From Dendrobium chrysotoxum (taxonomy: Eukaryota > Streptophyta > Magnoliopsida > Asparagales > Orchidaceae): DNA of 64,000 nucleotides. Below are positions 1-10,665 of this stretch, in pieces. Both the position numbers and the translations under genes were made by a program. The stretch spans positions 48,317,941 to 48,381,940 of the forward strand of contig CM034297.1 of assembly GCA_019925795.1 (NCBI GenBank), written 5' to 3'. The notes beneath the pieces are model-generated. The model was not told where the DNA came from. It searched no databases and saw nothing but the letters and a program-made list of their open reading frames with translations. Numbering within the stretch: the stretch's first letter is position 1; each line of letters begins with the position of its first letter.

Positions 1-1248
1 ATAGAAGATTGTGAGGTACGAACGGCTCAGTTTAAGGTTCATAATGGATCGTACTGGACGAATCGTTCAATTTTTTGAACTATTCATATAGTACGAAATA
101 TACTTCATACAGAAGATTGTGAGGTATGAACGACTCCGTTCTAGGTTCGTACTGGATCGTCGGGATGAACCATTAGTACGAATGGCTCGATTTAGGTTCG
201 TATTGAATCGTACGGGATGAATCGTTCAATTTTTTGAACTATTCGTACAATACGAAATATACTTTGTACATAAAGTTGTGTGGTACGACGACTCTATTTT
301 GAGGTTCGTATTGGATCGTACTGGATGAATATTTCATATTTTGAACTATTCGTACAGTAAGATATGTGATCGTACGGGACGATCAGATTACGTAAAACTT
401 GAAATTTTTAGTTTTTGGACGTTTTTTCTTGTCCTTAGTACTTAAGGGTCCTAAAAATTGACTTGTAAGAACTTCTTCTGTGAATATCTTCTTGAGAGTG
501 GAAGGAAGAGAGTATAGGGAGAGTGTTTAGAAGTGAGTGTTGTGAGATTCTTGGAAAGAAAATTGTGAGGGGATTCACAATGTTATCTAAGTGTGAGGAT
601 CTCATTATTTGTACTTCAAGTCTCTTCTATATCTCTTTGGAAACTCTTGAGAGAAGATTTTTTAAGGAGGTTAAATCTCTACCGTCACCTGGAGGGTGAG
701 AAAGGACACTCGATTCTCTGCTGTCACTAGGAGGGTGTGAAAGGATGCTTGGTTCTCTGCCGACACCCAGAGGGTATGAAAGGACGAGTGGGTTCTTTGC
801 CTTCACCAGGAGGGTGAAAAAGGACGACGGGTCTCTATCGCACTAGGGTTTGGTGGAAGAGAGTTTTGTAAGGGCTTCTCTACCTTGCTGTGGGGGCTAA
901 AGGAGAGTCACTTTGGGTATAATGTAATACCTAGAGAAGGAGCCTCTAGGGAATGGATGTAGGTCGTGTTTAACCGAACCACTATAAATCTGGTGTTCTC
1001 TATTTCTGTCTTTTTAATTTTCCGCATTGTTATTTTTACTGCACTTTACTTTTCTATGGTTGAAAAAGCATAAAATTCACAACTGTTTGTACAGAACCAA
1101 CTCTATCGTACAGTATGATTTTACTAAAGTTTTTTATTTAAAAACCTTCCAAAACTCCAAGAGAATTTTAAAGTACCAATTCACCGCCCCCCCTCTTGGA
1201 TACCCTAGGGACATAATTAATAGGTCTAACACCCTATTCGTACTTTCA
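1..1248 (+). mobile_element. 5' LTR of the Sirevirus-like element, 5' part missing
   Basis: It aligns with the 3' LTR from about 9836 to 11064, including the GTACG-rich repeats, the four-copy GGAGGGTG repeat (about 676-836), the TATA-like box and the terminal block. It ends in CA at 1247-1248, two bases before the primer binding site. About 520 bp corresponding to 9318-9835 are missing because the window starts inside the LTR. Confidence 0.9.
982..989 (+). promoter_or_regulatory. LTR TATA-like box CTATAAAT
   Basis: CTATAAAT sits in a block shared with the 3' LTR (about 10803-10810) and with the 3' LTR of the gag-only copia element (31960-31967). Retention across families supports a promoter role. 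The transcription start is not known. Confidence 0.5.
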
Positions 1249-1250
1249 AG

Positions 1251-1262
1251 TGGTATTAGAGC
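1251..1262 (+). other. Primer binding site (initiator tRNA-Met type)
   Basis: TGGTATTAGAGC lies two bases after the LTR terminus. The usual plant copia form is TGGTATCAGAGC, complementary to the 3' end of initiator tRNA-Met. This copy has one C-to-T change. The intact form is at 28309-28320. Confidence 0.9.
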
Positions 1263-1306
1263 CTATTTCAAAAATTTTTGTTTAAATTACTTTTTGAAAT
1301 TTGATC

Positions 1307-3053
1307 ATGGCTAATTTTAGAAACCAGAACACTTTAGAAGGTTACTCGATCACTAGGACACCTTTGTTTGACAACATTTGGTTTGATTTCTGAAAAACTC
1401 ACATGTCTACTTTTCTGTAATCTCTTGACTATCGCATGTGGATGTTAGTTCAGGATGGTTATACTGCGCCTACTAAACTTGTAGATGGAATTAGAGTTGA
1501 AACACCATTTACTGACGAGACCTTAGAAGAAAGGGAATTAGCACAACTAAATGCAAAATGCTTGAATAGCTTTTTTTGTGCTCTTAAATCTGAAGACTAT
1601 ATGCTTATACTTGTAAATCTGGAAAGAAAATATGGGATAGACTTTGTATTACGTATGAAAGTACAAATGAAGTGAAGTAAACTAGATTGAATATTCTTTT
1701 GCATGATTATAAACTTTTTTATATGAAATTGAATGAATTAATCTCAGACATGTATACACGATTTACATATATAGCCACTTTATTGCATGCCTTGGGTAGA
1801 GAATTAATGAATGCATAAAAAGTAAATAAAATACTTCGTTGCTTACATACTACTTATGATGCAAAGATAACTGTCATAAATCAAAAGATTTAAATGTCAA
1901 TTCTATTGATAATCTTCTTGGATCACTAATTGCTTACGAGCAATCTGTGACTCAAAGATAAATTGATGCAGGTGACAAGCGGAAGAAGAAGAATATAGCT
2001 TTGAAGATGGATGATTCAGATAGTGATCAGTCACTACCTGAGGTTGAGGAAGACATTGCCTTGATGACAAGGTAATTTAGAAGTTTCCTGAAGAGGAAGT
2101 ATAGAAGACACCAATAATGGAGCAAAGGTAAGTTCCATAAAAATGTTAAGGCTTCTAATGATGTTATTTGCTATGAATGTAAGAAGCCAGGTCATATAAA
2201 GACTGAATGCCCTAATCTCAAGGTCAATCCTAGCAAGGAGAAAGTCGAGGAGAAATCAAAGGAAAGAATGGGTAAAAAGAGACTTCAATGAGCTTTTTGG
2301 GCGGACTCAGCTTCAGATTCTTTAGAAATAGCACCTGAAGAGGAAGTCACAAATTTATGCTTAATAGCTGACAATCTTGATCATTCAGATCAAGAGGAGG
2401 TATGTGACTTAAGTTATGATGAATTATTTAAAATTTCTGAACGTATTCATTCTACATATAGGAAATTAAAGAAATTATATGCTAAGTTAAATTTGGATCA
2501 TTTAGAGCAGTAAAATAAATTTAAAATCCTTAGAAAAGACCATGCATTAATTGATAGCAACCACATGACTTTAATGGATGAATTTGATGATTTGAATAAA
2601 CAGCATGAACTTTTAAAATCATCACACACTAAACTTGAAGATGATTTCAAAACTTTTATGGATGAATCAGATAGTAGAGAGCATAACTTGAAGATTGAAA
2701 ATTTGATTTTGGAAAGTGCTAATGCATATCTTGAGGTTAAGTTAAAAGCACTTGAGAAAAATAGGAATCTACCTAAACTTGAAGATTTTCATAAAATCTA
2801 TCACAAGTCAAACAATACAAAATCGAAGAGAAAATCTTTCAGGATATATAGATTGATAAATCTTTTTCCTGGAGTAAAGTGCTTTTCTTATGGTATGATT
2901 GGATATGTTTCTCACACTTGTACTATTCATCATAGGACACATGTAGTGTGGAGACCTAAGATGCATAAAACACAATATATCACACATGTATCTGTTTTAA
3001 AATTATCAAGAGGTGAACCCAAACTTGTTTGGGTTCCCAAATCTAATGTTTAA
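1307..3053 (+). pseudogene. gag: Copia gag pseudogene with zinc knuckle and coiled-coil-like tail
   Basis: Gag forms the cytoplasmic particle that packages element RNA. The ATG at 1307 opens a frame homologous to the gag of the element at 28366. Stops fall at codon 29 (TGA, 1391) and codon 38 (TAA, 1418), the same codons as in that second copy. The capsid-like part continues to 1675, then frame is lost. A zinc knuckle of the form C-X2-C-X4-H-X4-C is encoded at 2169-2210 in another frame. It is followed at 2565-3053 by a charged, heptad-like segment rich in Leu, Lys and Glu, as expected for the region between Gag and protease in Sireviruses. Not translatable as one protein. Confidence 0.85.
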
Positions 3054-3097
3054 TAATTTTATAGGATCACTCTCATACAAGACCTCGTGAGAGCGTT

Positions 3098-3540
3098 TAG
3101 TACCTGGACAACGGTTGTTCAAAGCATATGACTGGAGATGCAAATTAATTTATACGCTGGAAGCCAGGAATGGAGGCAAGGTTACACTTGGAGATAATAC
3201 TATCAAGAGAGTGGTAGGTACAGGTATGATTGAAAACTCTAAAAATTTTGTGATTGAAAATATTATGTTGGTTGAAGGCTTAAAACACAATCTGTTGAGC
3301 ATAAGTCAACTGTGTGATAAAGACTATCATATAAAATTCTTGCCTACTAGTTGTGTTATTAGTCAAAATAAAATTATTGTGTTGAATGGTGATAGAGTAA
3401 ATAATGTTTACATGCTAGATTTGAATTCTGTAAAACCTTCTACTGTCTTTTATTTGAAAATTATATCTGATGAATCATGATTATGGCATAGAAGGCTTTA
3501 TCATACTAGTAAGAAAATCTTAAGAAAATCACCCAAAAGG
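3098..3540 (+). pseudogene. pol: Copia aspartic protease and gag-pre-integrase remnant
   Basis: At 3101-3136 the frame encodes the copia protease active-site block (Tyr-Leu-Asp-Asn-Gly-Cys-Ser-Lys-His-Met-Thr-Gly). The catalytic triplet usually reads Asp-Ser/Thr-Gly; here it is Asp-Asn-Gly, and the Trp before it is a TAG stop. A frameshift follows, and the downstream protease and pre-integrase part reads in another frame to 3480 (LLSISQL and the following block are recognisable). The His-containing LWHRRL motif that opens the integrase zinc domain is at 3481-3500. The protease would cleave Gag-Pol. This copy has lost the frame and the conserved active-site Ser/Thr. Confidence 0.8.
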
Positions 3541-3559
3541 AGTTAGTTAGAGGTATACT

Positions 3560-4475
3560 CAAACTAGACTTTACAAAAGATCACTTATGTGATGCATGTC
3601 AACTAGGAAAATAAGTCAAATCCTCTTTCAATTCAGTTAAAAAAATTAAAACAGGAAAGACCTTAGAAATTCTTCACATTCTCTTTAGACCCGTTAGTAC
3701 CTTAAGTTTAGAAAGAAAAAGATTTGGGTATGTAATTGTGGATGATTATTCTAGATTCAGCTGGATTAGATTTTTAAATTATAAGAGTGAATCATTTAAG
3801 GAGTTTAGAGATTTTGCCACCTGGATTTAGAGAAAATTAGGCTTTAAAATTATAACTATCTAAAGTGATCATGTGGGAGAATTTAAAAATAAATTATTTG
3901 ATGATTTTTGTAAATCTCATAAGATTGAACATAACTTCTGAGCTTCTAGGACACCTCAACAGAATGGAGTAATTGAGAGAAAGAACAAAATATTAATTGA
4001 AACTACTAGAGTCATGTTGGCAGAATATTCACTTCAAAAATATTTTTGGGCTGAAGCAGTTAGTACAGCATGCTATGTATTGAATAGGGTGTACATTAGA
4101 TTAAAATTAAATAAGACCCTATGAACTTTTTAAAGGTGGAATTCCCAACCTCTCATACCTATATATTTTTGGATGTAAAGTGTTCATACATAATAATGGA
4201 AAAACTCTCTTAGAAAAATTTGATCTTAAATCTGATGAAATAATTTTTTTAGGATATTCAAGTGTTGGAAAATCCTATAGAGTTTTTAATAGAAGGACAT
4301 TGGTAGTTGAGGAGATCACTCATGTTATTTTTGATGAATCTGATAATACTGGAGGGTCTAGGTTGGATGAAGATGAAGTTGATGAAACAACCCAAAAACT
4401 TGAAAATAAAAAAATTAAAGAAAAGGTTGAAAATGAAGAAGAAAACCAATTAAGAGTCATACTAAAGAGTTGATT
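3560..4475 (+). pseudogene. pol: Copia integrase pseudogene (DD35E core recognisable)
   Basis: Integrase inserts the cDNA. The zinc-binding Cys pair (CDACQLGK) is near 3588-3613. The catalytic acidic residues are all visible in one frame: the Asp pair at 3741-3746 in the DDYSRF motif, Asp at 3867, and Glu at 3975 in the QQNGVIERKN block. Asp-3867 to Glu-3975 leaves exactly 35 residues between them. In-frame stops interrupt it (before the second Asp, for example). The C-terminal part (4180-4473), with FLGYS and a following acidic Lys/Glu-rich stretch, is in a different frame, so at least one indel separates core and tail. Confidence 0.88.
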
Positions 4476-4599
4476 TTAGGAGACCCAAGTGAAGGAATTA
4501 AGACTAGGCATGGTTTGAGAAAAGAAGTCAATCATTCAGCTTTTATTTCAATGATTGAACCCACTAATATAGATCAAACACTTTTGGATGAATTTTAGA

Positions 4600-5380
4600 T
4601 TTTGGCCATATAAGAAGAATTGAACTAATTTAAAAGAAATGATGTTTGGGAGTTAATTGAAAGGCTAAAGGATCAAAATATAATTGATACAAAGTGGGTA
4701 TTCAAAAATAAAATGAATGATTCAGGAGTTGTGATTAGAAATAAGACTAGATTGATAGCTAAGGGATATAATCAAATAGAAATGATTGATTTTGAAGAGA
4801 TATTTGCCCCTGTAGCTAGACTTAAAGCAATTAGGGTTTTCTTAGTCTTTGCCTATTTTAAATACTTTAAATTGTATCAAATGGATGTTAAAATTGCCTT
4901 TTTGAATGAGATGATAAAAAAGGATATTTATGTTAAGCAACCTCAAGGTTTTAAAAATTCTAAATTCCCTAATCATATTTTTAAATTGAAAAAGGCATTG
5001 TATGGACTAAAACAGGCACCTAGGGTGTGGTATTAGAGGTTAAGCACTTTTCTTTTAAAAAGATCATTTGTCAAAGGAAGTGTAGACATGACTCTATTTT
5101 TGAAAAGGATAGATAATGAAATACTCATTATTCAAATATATATGGATGACATCATTTTTGGATCAACTGATAAAACTTTATGTGATGAATTTTCAAAAAT
5201 AATGAGTAATAAATTTGAGATGAGTTTGATGGGAGACTTAAGTTATTTTCTTGGTTTTAGCATAAAGCAAAATGAGGAAGGAACTTTTCTTAGTCAGTCT
5301 AAGTATATTAAGGACATCCTTACAAAGTATGAAATAGATAATGCTAAACCAGTATCTACACCTATGAGTTTCTCAGTATA
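4600..5380 (+). pseudogene. pol: Copia reverse transcriptase pseudogene
   Basis: This is the domain that copies genomic RNA into cDNA. Two blocks in the same frame (4713-5036 and 5088-5381) cover fingers, palm and thumb: [53 protein letters not shown] and then the catalytic YMDDIIFGS. Tyr-Met-Asp-Asp is encoded at 5139-5150 with both Asp residues kept. A TAG stop at about 5034, probably from a Tyr/Gln/Trp codon, and another at about 5379 break the frame. The YMDD form rather than the more common YVDD is worth noting. Confidence 0.9.
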
Positions 5381-6088
5381 ATTAGATAAGGATCCTAAGA
5401 AAAAATCTATTGATCAAAAGAAGTTTAGAGGAATAATTGGATCATTACTTTACTTGACATCTAGCAAACCAGATATTATGTTTAGTGTTTACTTATGTGC
5501 TAGATTTCAATTGGATTCAAGGAATCACATTTGACAGCAGTGAAAAAAATATTGAGATATCTTTTGGGAACTCAAAATTTAAGAATTTGGTATCCTAAGA
5601 GTAGCTCTTCTTTTAAAATTATTGGATACTCAGATTTTAATTTTACAAGCTGTAGGGTTGATCGAAAAAGTACCTCTGGGATATGTCAATTCATTGAAAA
5701 TTTTTTAGTATCTTGGTCTAGTAGAAAATAAAATTCAGTAGCACTTTCTACAGCTAAAGCAGAATATATTACCTTAGGTAGTTGTGTGACACAACTGCTT
5801 TGGTTGAAATAATAATTGGTTGACTTAGGATTTTTTATTGGCACTATACCAATCTTTTGTGATAACACTAGTGCCATATGCATCTCAAAGAACCCTATTC
5901 AACACTCTAGAACCAAGCATATTGATATAAGGCATGATTTTATAAGAGATCATGTAGCAAAAGGGGTAATTAAACTACATCATGTCGCTACAAAAGATCA
6001 ACTTGCAGAAATTTTCACAAAACCACTAACTTTAGATACTTTTAGCATATTAAGGATAAGGCTAGGTGTGATTGATCTTAATGTATGA
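5381..6088 (+). pseudogene. pol: Copia RNase H pseudogene
   Basis: RNase H removes RNA from the RNA/cDNA hybrid. After a frame change relative to RT, 5531-6088 encodes the end of the RT connection (RYLLGT), the GYSDF and RKSTSG blocks, WSSRK, STAKAEY with its catalytic Glu, CDNTSAICISKNPIQHSRTKHI, and ends with the QLAEIFTKPL block typical of copia. Stops fall after WSSRK (5729) and near 5809. The first catalytic Asp (GYSDF), Glu (KAEY) and Asp (CDN) codons remain, so decay is by stops and frame loss, not loss of active-site residues. Confidence 0.9.
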
Positions 6089-6783
6089 TTGAAAATTTTG
6101 TAAATTTATTTTATATGTGATTGTGAGTTTGTTTATGTCAAGTGTGAGTGTATTTGTTTCTATTTTGTTGTGTCTTTGGTTATCATTTATGTCTTTTAAA
6201 AATATAATTAAAAAAAATTTCTTGTTTAAAATTTTTTTTGAGTTCTTCATTTTAGTGTTGTTTCAGTGTCATAAATTCTATAGCTCATGTATGAAAATCT
6301 GTGGAGTTAAAGTAACGAAACTGTGTTTTCATAGTCTGTTTTGTACTGTACGATGACATAATTGTACTGTACGATATGTATAAGTTCGTCTATACGAATG
6401 GGGTGGGTTCACAGTTAGTGTCAGTTATTATTGATGATCGTACGTATGAACACATCATTCGTCTGTATGATCCTTGTGTCGATTCGGATAAAGACGAACC
6501 TAACTGTCGCCTGAATGATCTTTAATTTTCTGATCGTCCCGGACAAACACGTGAACGTCTCTACGATCAAGAAGTCAAAAAGCCTATATGAAAGGATACC
6601 TCGGGAAGGGTAGTTTACGAAAATTCATTTCATTTTTGACGTTTCTATTTGTCCCGTACAAAATTATTTTCGTCCCGTACGAAATTTTTTCGTATAGTAC
6701 GATTGATCGTTTGTCTTTATAAAGAAGGGTCATTTTCATTCGTTTCACTTCCAATTTCCAACTCTTCTAAGCATATAGTAGAA
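6089..6783 (+). other. Pol to env-class ORF spacer with dyad motifs and a TATA-like site
   Basis: No coding sequence is recognised here. It contains several GTACTGTACGA / CGTACG dyads like those of the LTR (6340-6370, 6435-6445, 6650-6705) and a TTTATAAAG box at about 6716, roughly 65 bases before the ATG of the next ORF. It could hold an internal promoter or splice signals for a subgenomic mRNA. This is inference from position and motif only. Confidence 0.4.
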
Positions 6784-7911
6784 ATGTCATGCAGTGGAAA
6801 GAGAGTGCGATAGTCTAGGGGTTCGTCGTCTAGGCAAGATTGGGACGACAACTTTTTGAGTGCCCAAAATGAAGAAGCCTACTATAGATATGCATCATCC
6901 AAAATTACCCCTTCTCGTATTCTACTGCAAGAAAATATACATTTTGCAGTAATGCCTCTGTTCAACTCGACTCAATTCTCTTTCCTACTCACCCTTATTC
7001 ATGCCTACAATAAAGACTTCTTTCATGTTTTCCTAACCAATATAAGAATCAATCAGGAGCATACTAAGATCTCTTCTTTCGTCCATAAATAAAGATTTGA
7101 AATAACTAAGGAGGACCTTGGATCAATTCTTCATCTTAAAAATCTAGGTATTCGAGCTCATACTCTTACTTCCAGAGCGAACTATGATTGGTCCGAAGTT
7201 AATCAAGTTCTAAGAGGTATAAGCCAACCAAGTCACTTTCCTAGAGTTGACACTTTGAACCAAAATACAAGAATTATCCAACACGTTCTTAGGACCTCCA
7301 TCATTCCCAAAGCTGGAGATCGAGTAAACATGACCCTCCTTCTTTCTACTGTTGCCTATTTGATTATGACTGGTTAACCTATAGATGAAGCCCAATTGAT
7401 CTTGGACTATCTTTATACTCTTACCGATATTGGCCAGCCTAGTGTCAAAAGAAAGAAAAATATTACTCTGGGTCATTTGATTTCCTACATTATAGAAAAT
7501 AAGTATAATTTAGTCCACTCAGACGGATCTTCTGAACTGCCCATCTATTTTACCGATGCTTCTTTTCGAGTACTCTTTAGGAAAGAGGGATCTGGGAAGA
7601 GCTCTGAGGAAGAACCCGCACCTGCACCTGATTAAAACTTTTATCAGGATATGGTCCAGCATTTTGATCATCTTGATCAAAAGTTTGATAATATCGAAGA
7701 ACATCTCAAGATGTAGGATGATAGATATAATGAGGGCAGGGTGTGGATTTGAAACCAGTTTGAGTTAGTGAACACTAACATCTCAACCATCAATAGCTAT
7801 TTTGCTATGTTCGTTTCTCTCCACCTCCTCCAGATCAGGGTCCTTCGGACTATTAGTGATGTTCTTATGTTTGTTTGGCTTTGTCTGTGGTTATCTTTGT
7901 TATTGTATTAG
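6784..7911 (+). pseudogene. Env-class / 'plant transposon protein' ORF downstream of copia pol, decayed
   Basis: One frame stays coherent from ATG 6784 to TAG 7909, about 375 codons with no net frameshift, but with stops at 6811, 7090, 7375, 7633, 7714 and 7750. Most of these could come from CAA, CAG or TGG by a single transition. The N-terminal two thirds resemble the putative plant transposon protein domain found in extra ORFs of plant retroelements. Residues around 285-340 (7636-7800) form a Gln/Asp/Leu heptad-like stretch that looks coiled-coil. The last ~17 residues (about 7858-7908) are almost all hydrophobic and could span a membrane. Coiled coil plus a hydrophobic segment fits the env-like ORF of Sirevirus elements. 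Function in plants is unproven; the family match is from memory. Confidence 0.65.
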
Positions 7912-9081
7912 GCTTTGATTACTGTGGTTCTTGGTTATTATTGTTGGAGATGTTTATCTTTATTTTTTTCTGACTGATGGTTGGGATAATAAGCTTATTT
8001 TTGTGGGGATTGATTTGAATGTAAAAGCTTACTTTATCATATGTTTGGAAACATGTGGAATGGAAAAAGTTTTATTTTTATGCATATTATTATCTGATTG
8101 TGACTATGACTAAAAATATTATGATCTTTAACACTCGAACGTAGTTGATTAAATTTATAAAATATTAACTGAATTTGGCTTACAATAGAAATTTTTATGC
8201 ATAATTTAATTTCTCAAAGTATTTAGATTTCATTGTGATTTGGTGTAGATTGGAAGACCTTACCTTAAATTATTTTAGACATGTATTACTTAGCCTAAAT
8301 TGTTATATATTTGATGTCATAATATTGTTCTTAATTTCTATATCAAAGTGTTCATTATTGTACTTATGCTCAAGAGATTATGTTGTTGGAAAGAATTTTA
8401 TTTAGTAAAAATAAAGTGCCAAAAATTGAAAAGATACACAAAGTGTGCAATATAATAAAAGATGCGTAATGTCGCTAAAATTATAAAGAGGCACAAAATT
8501 AGCTCAAACATTGACTAGGTGCACAAAATGTATCCTTTCATTTGAAAAGATGCGTAATGTCGCCAATTGTTCTTTCTTTTAACATTTTTTCAACTCTCAC
8601 TAAGCAATAATAGTCACTTTTATCTTAAAAATTTAGTAATTTTATTTCATTATTTGTGTAATAGTTGTGGTTACTTAATCTGTCTATTACATTATCCACA
8701 TAGATCATATTCTCTTCTCCTTATTATCGTATGTGATCTAAACCATTTTGAGTCTTTACTTTTTGCATTTGATTTTACTATTGTAGTTCATCTTCGTTTA
8801 ACATATTTAAATGACCCACTACTTTGATTGTTTTTTCTTTTTGTTGTTGTCAAAAGGGAGAGTTTTGTATTGCTTGAATTGTATGTTATATATGTTTGAA
8901 TTGTATGTTATGTGTGTTTGAATTGTCTGTTATATGTGAATTGTCTTGTTTAAATTGTATATTCTGTATGTTGGGCATATGTGTGTAGTATGTGCTTATG
9001 CTTGCTTGTCTTTGTTTCTCCAGCTTTTTCTCTTTTCTTTTCTCCTCTTACCTCCTCTTGCTCCTTGGTTCGACTAAATCA
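7912..9081 (+). other. Long 3' non-coding region of the Sirevirus-like element
   Basis: AT-rich with no supported ORF. At 8415-8570 it holds a repeated motif set: AAAAGATGCG at 8457 and 8545, an AAAGAGGCACAAAAT block between them, and ACACAAAGTGT at about 8436. The same set occurs in the 3' region of the gag-only element (29915-30070). At about 8872-8960 is a short degenerate direct repeat with TTTGAATTGTATGTTAT-like units. Confidence 0.6.
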
Positions 9082-9317
9082 TTTCTTTAGGGGGAGCTTA
9101 CGTTTAGTGGAAGCATAGGAGAAACGTTGAACGCCTTTTCTCTTTTCTTTTCTCCTCTTACCTCCTCTTGCTCCTTGGTTCGACTAGATCATTTCTTTAG
9201 GGGGAGCTTATGTTTAGGGGGAGCTTACATTTAGTGGGAGCTTAGGAGAAACGTTGAACGTTGGATTTACTTTAACTCAAATAATAAATATTTTGCCATC
9301 ATCAAAAAGGGGGAGAT
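9082..9317 (+). promoter_or_regulatory. Multiple polypurine tracts before the 3' LTR
   Basis: TTTAGGGGGAGCTTA-type tracts occur at about 9087, 9197 and 9211, inside a ~100-bp duplicated segment (9020-9130 and 9135-9250). The final tract AAAAAGGGGGAGAT at 9304-9317 touches the LTR. The last tract should prime plus-strand DNA synthesis. Several tracts in this position are a described Sirevirus trait. Confidence 0.75.
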
Positions 9318-9719
9318 TGTTATGATTTGTGCAAATCAGTTCTTTCAAGTGAATTTTATTATAAAAGTTATTTTTTATGATTAGAAAAGATTATTGTTTG
9401 TTTTATTTTTTCTCGTAATAAATATTGGAGTTTCTATTTTGTGTGTACTAACATGTTTTTCAGGAAATTCACACTCCAGACTGCTGAAGACTTCAAGTTA
9501 ATTTGTTAATATTTTATTGTAAGTGAAGTCTGTATTTTTTACTTTTTTTGAGTCTGAGATAGTGTGATTGTAAGTTGGATAACTATGTACACACACACTG
9601 GGGGAGTGAAAGCTTAATTTTTAACACTAATCGTACGGGACAATTTGTGTTAATTCTCCTCTGATACGAACCTGTCTGAGTAAATTTTTATCTAAGTAAA
9701 ACTCGTATAGTACGACATT

Positions 9720-10240
9720 AACTTCGTACAGAAGCTTGTGAGGTACGAATGGCTCGATTTGAGGTACGTACTGGATCGTACGGGATAAATCGTTCAATTT
9801 TTTTAACTATTCGTACAGTACAAAATTTACTTCGTGCAAAAGATTGTGACATACAAACAGCTCGGTTTGAGGTTCGTACGGGACGAATCATTCAATTTTT
9901 TGAACTATTCGTATAGTACGAAATATACTTCGTACAAAAAGATTGTGAGGTACGAACGGCTCGGTTCTAGGTTCGTACTGGATCGTCGGGATGATCCATT
10001 GCTACGAACAGCTCGGTTTAAGTTCGTACTGGATCGTATGGGATGAATCGTTCAATTTTTGAACTATTCGTACATTACAAAATATACTTCGTACATAAAA
10101 TTGTGTGGTACGAACGGCTCTGTTTCAGGTTCGTACTGAGTCGTACGGGACGAATATTTCATATTTTGAACTATTCATACAGTACGATATGCGATCGTAC
10201 GGGACGATCGAATTGCGTAAAACTTGAAATTTTTAGTTTT
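9720..10240 (+). repeat. Interspersed ~50-110-bp repeats with CGTAC/GTACG dyads inside the LTR
   Basis: Units carry GTACGAACGGCTCGG, TTCGTACTGGATCGTACGG and TTCAATTTTTTGAACTATTCG in recurring order. The matching stretch in the 5' LTR is 1-390. TTCAATTTTTTGAA is itself a near palindrome, and ATTCGTACAGTACGAAAT is an odd palindrome around a central A. Confidence 0.8.
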
Positions 10241-10496
10241 GGACGTTTTTCTTGTCCTTAGTACTTAAGGGTCCTAAAAACTGACTTGTAAGAACTTCTT
10301 CTGTGAATTTCTTCTTGAGAGTGAAAGGAAGAAAGTATAGGGAGAGTATTTGGGAGTGAGTGTTGTGAGATTCTTGGAGAGAAAATTGTGAGGGGATTCA
10401 CAAGGTTATCCAAGTGTGAGGATCTCATTATTTGTACTTCAAGTCTCTTCTATATCTCTTTGGAAACTCTTGAGAGAAGATTTTTAAAGGAGGTCC

Positions 10497-10665
10497 GGTT
10501 CTTTGCTGTCACCTGGAGGGTGAAAAAGGACGCTCGGTTCTCTGCCATCACTTTGAGGGTGTGAAAGGATGCTTGGCTCTCTGCCGACACCTAGAGGGTG
10601 TGAAAGGACGAGTGGGTTCTCTGCCTTCACCAAGAGGGTGAAAAAGGACGACGGTTCTCTGCCAC
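10497..10665 (+). repeat. Four-copy ~43-bp tandem repeat in the LTR
   Basis: The unit contains TTCTCTGCC, TCACC, GGAGGGTG and AAAGGACG. Four to five imperfect copies stand in a row. The same array is at about 676-836 in the 5' LTR, so it predates insertion of this copy. Confidence 0.8.

Noticed and set aside
1251..1262. tRNA gene
   Set aside because: Only the 12-18 bases complementary to a tRNA 3' end are present at the PBS sites (1251, 28309, 45908); there is no cloverleaf.
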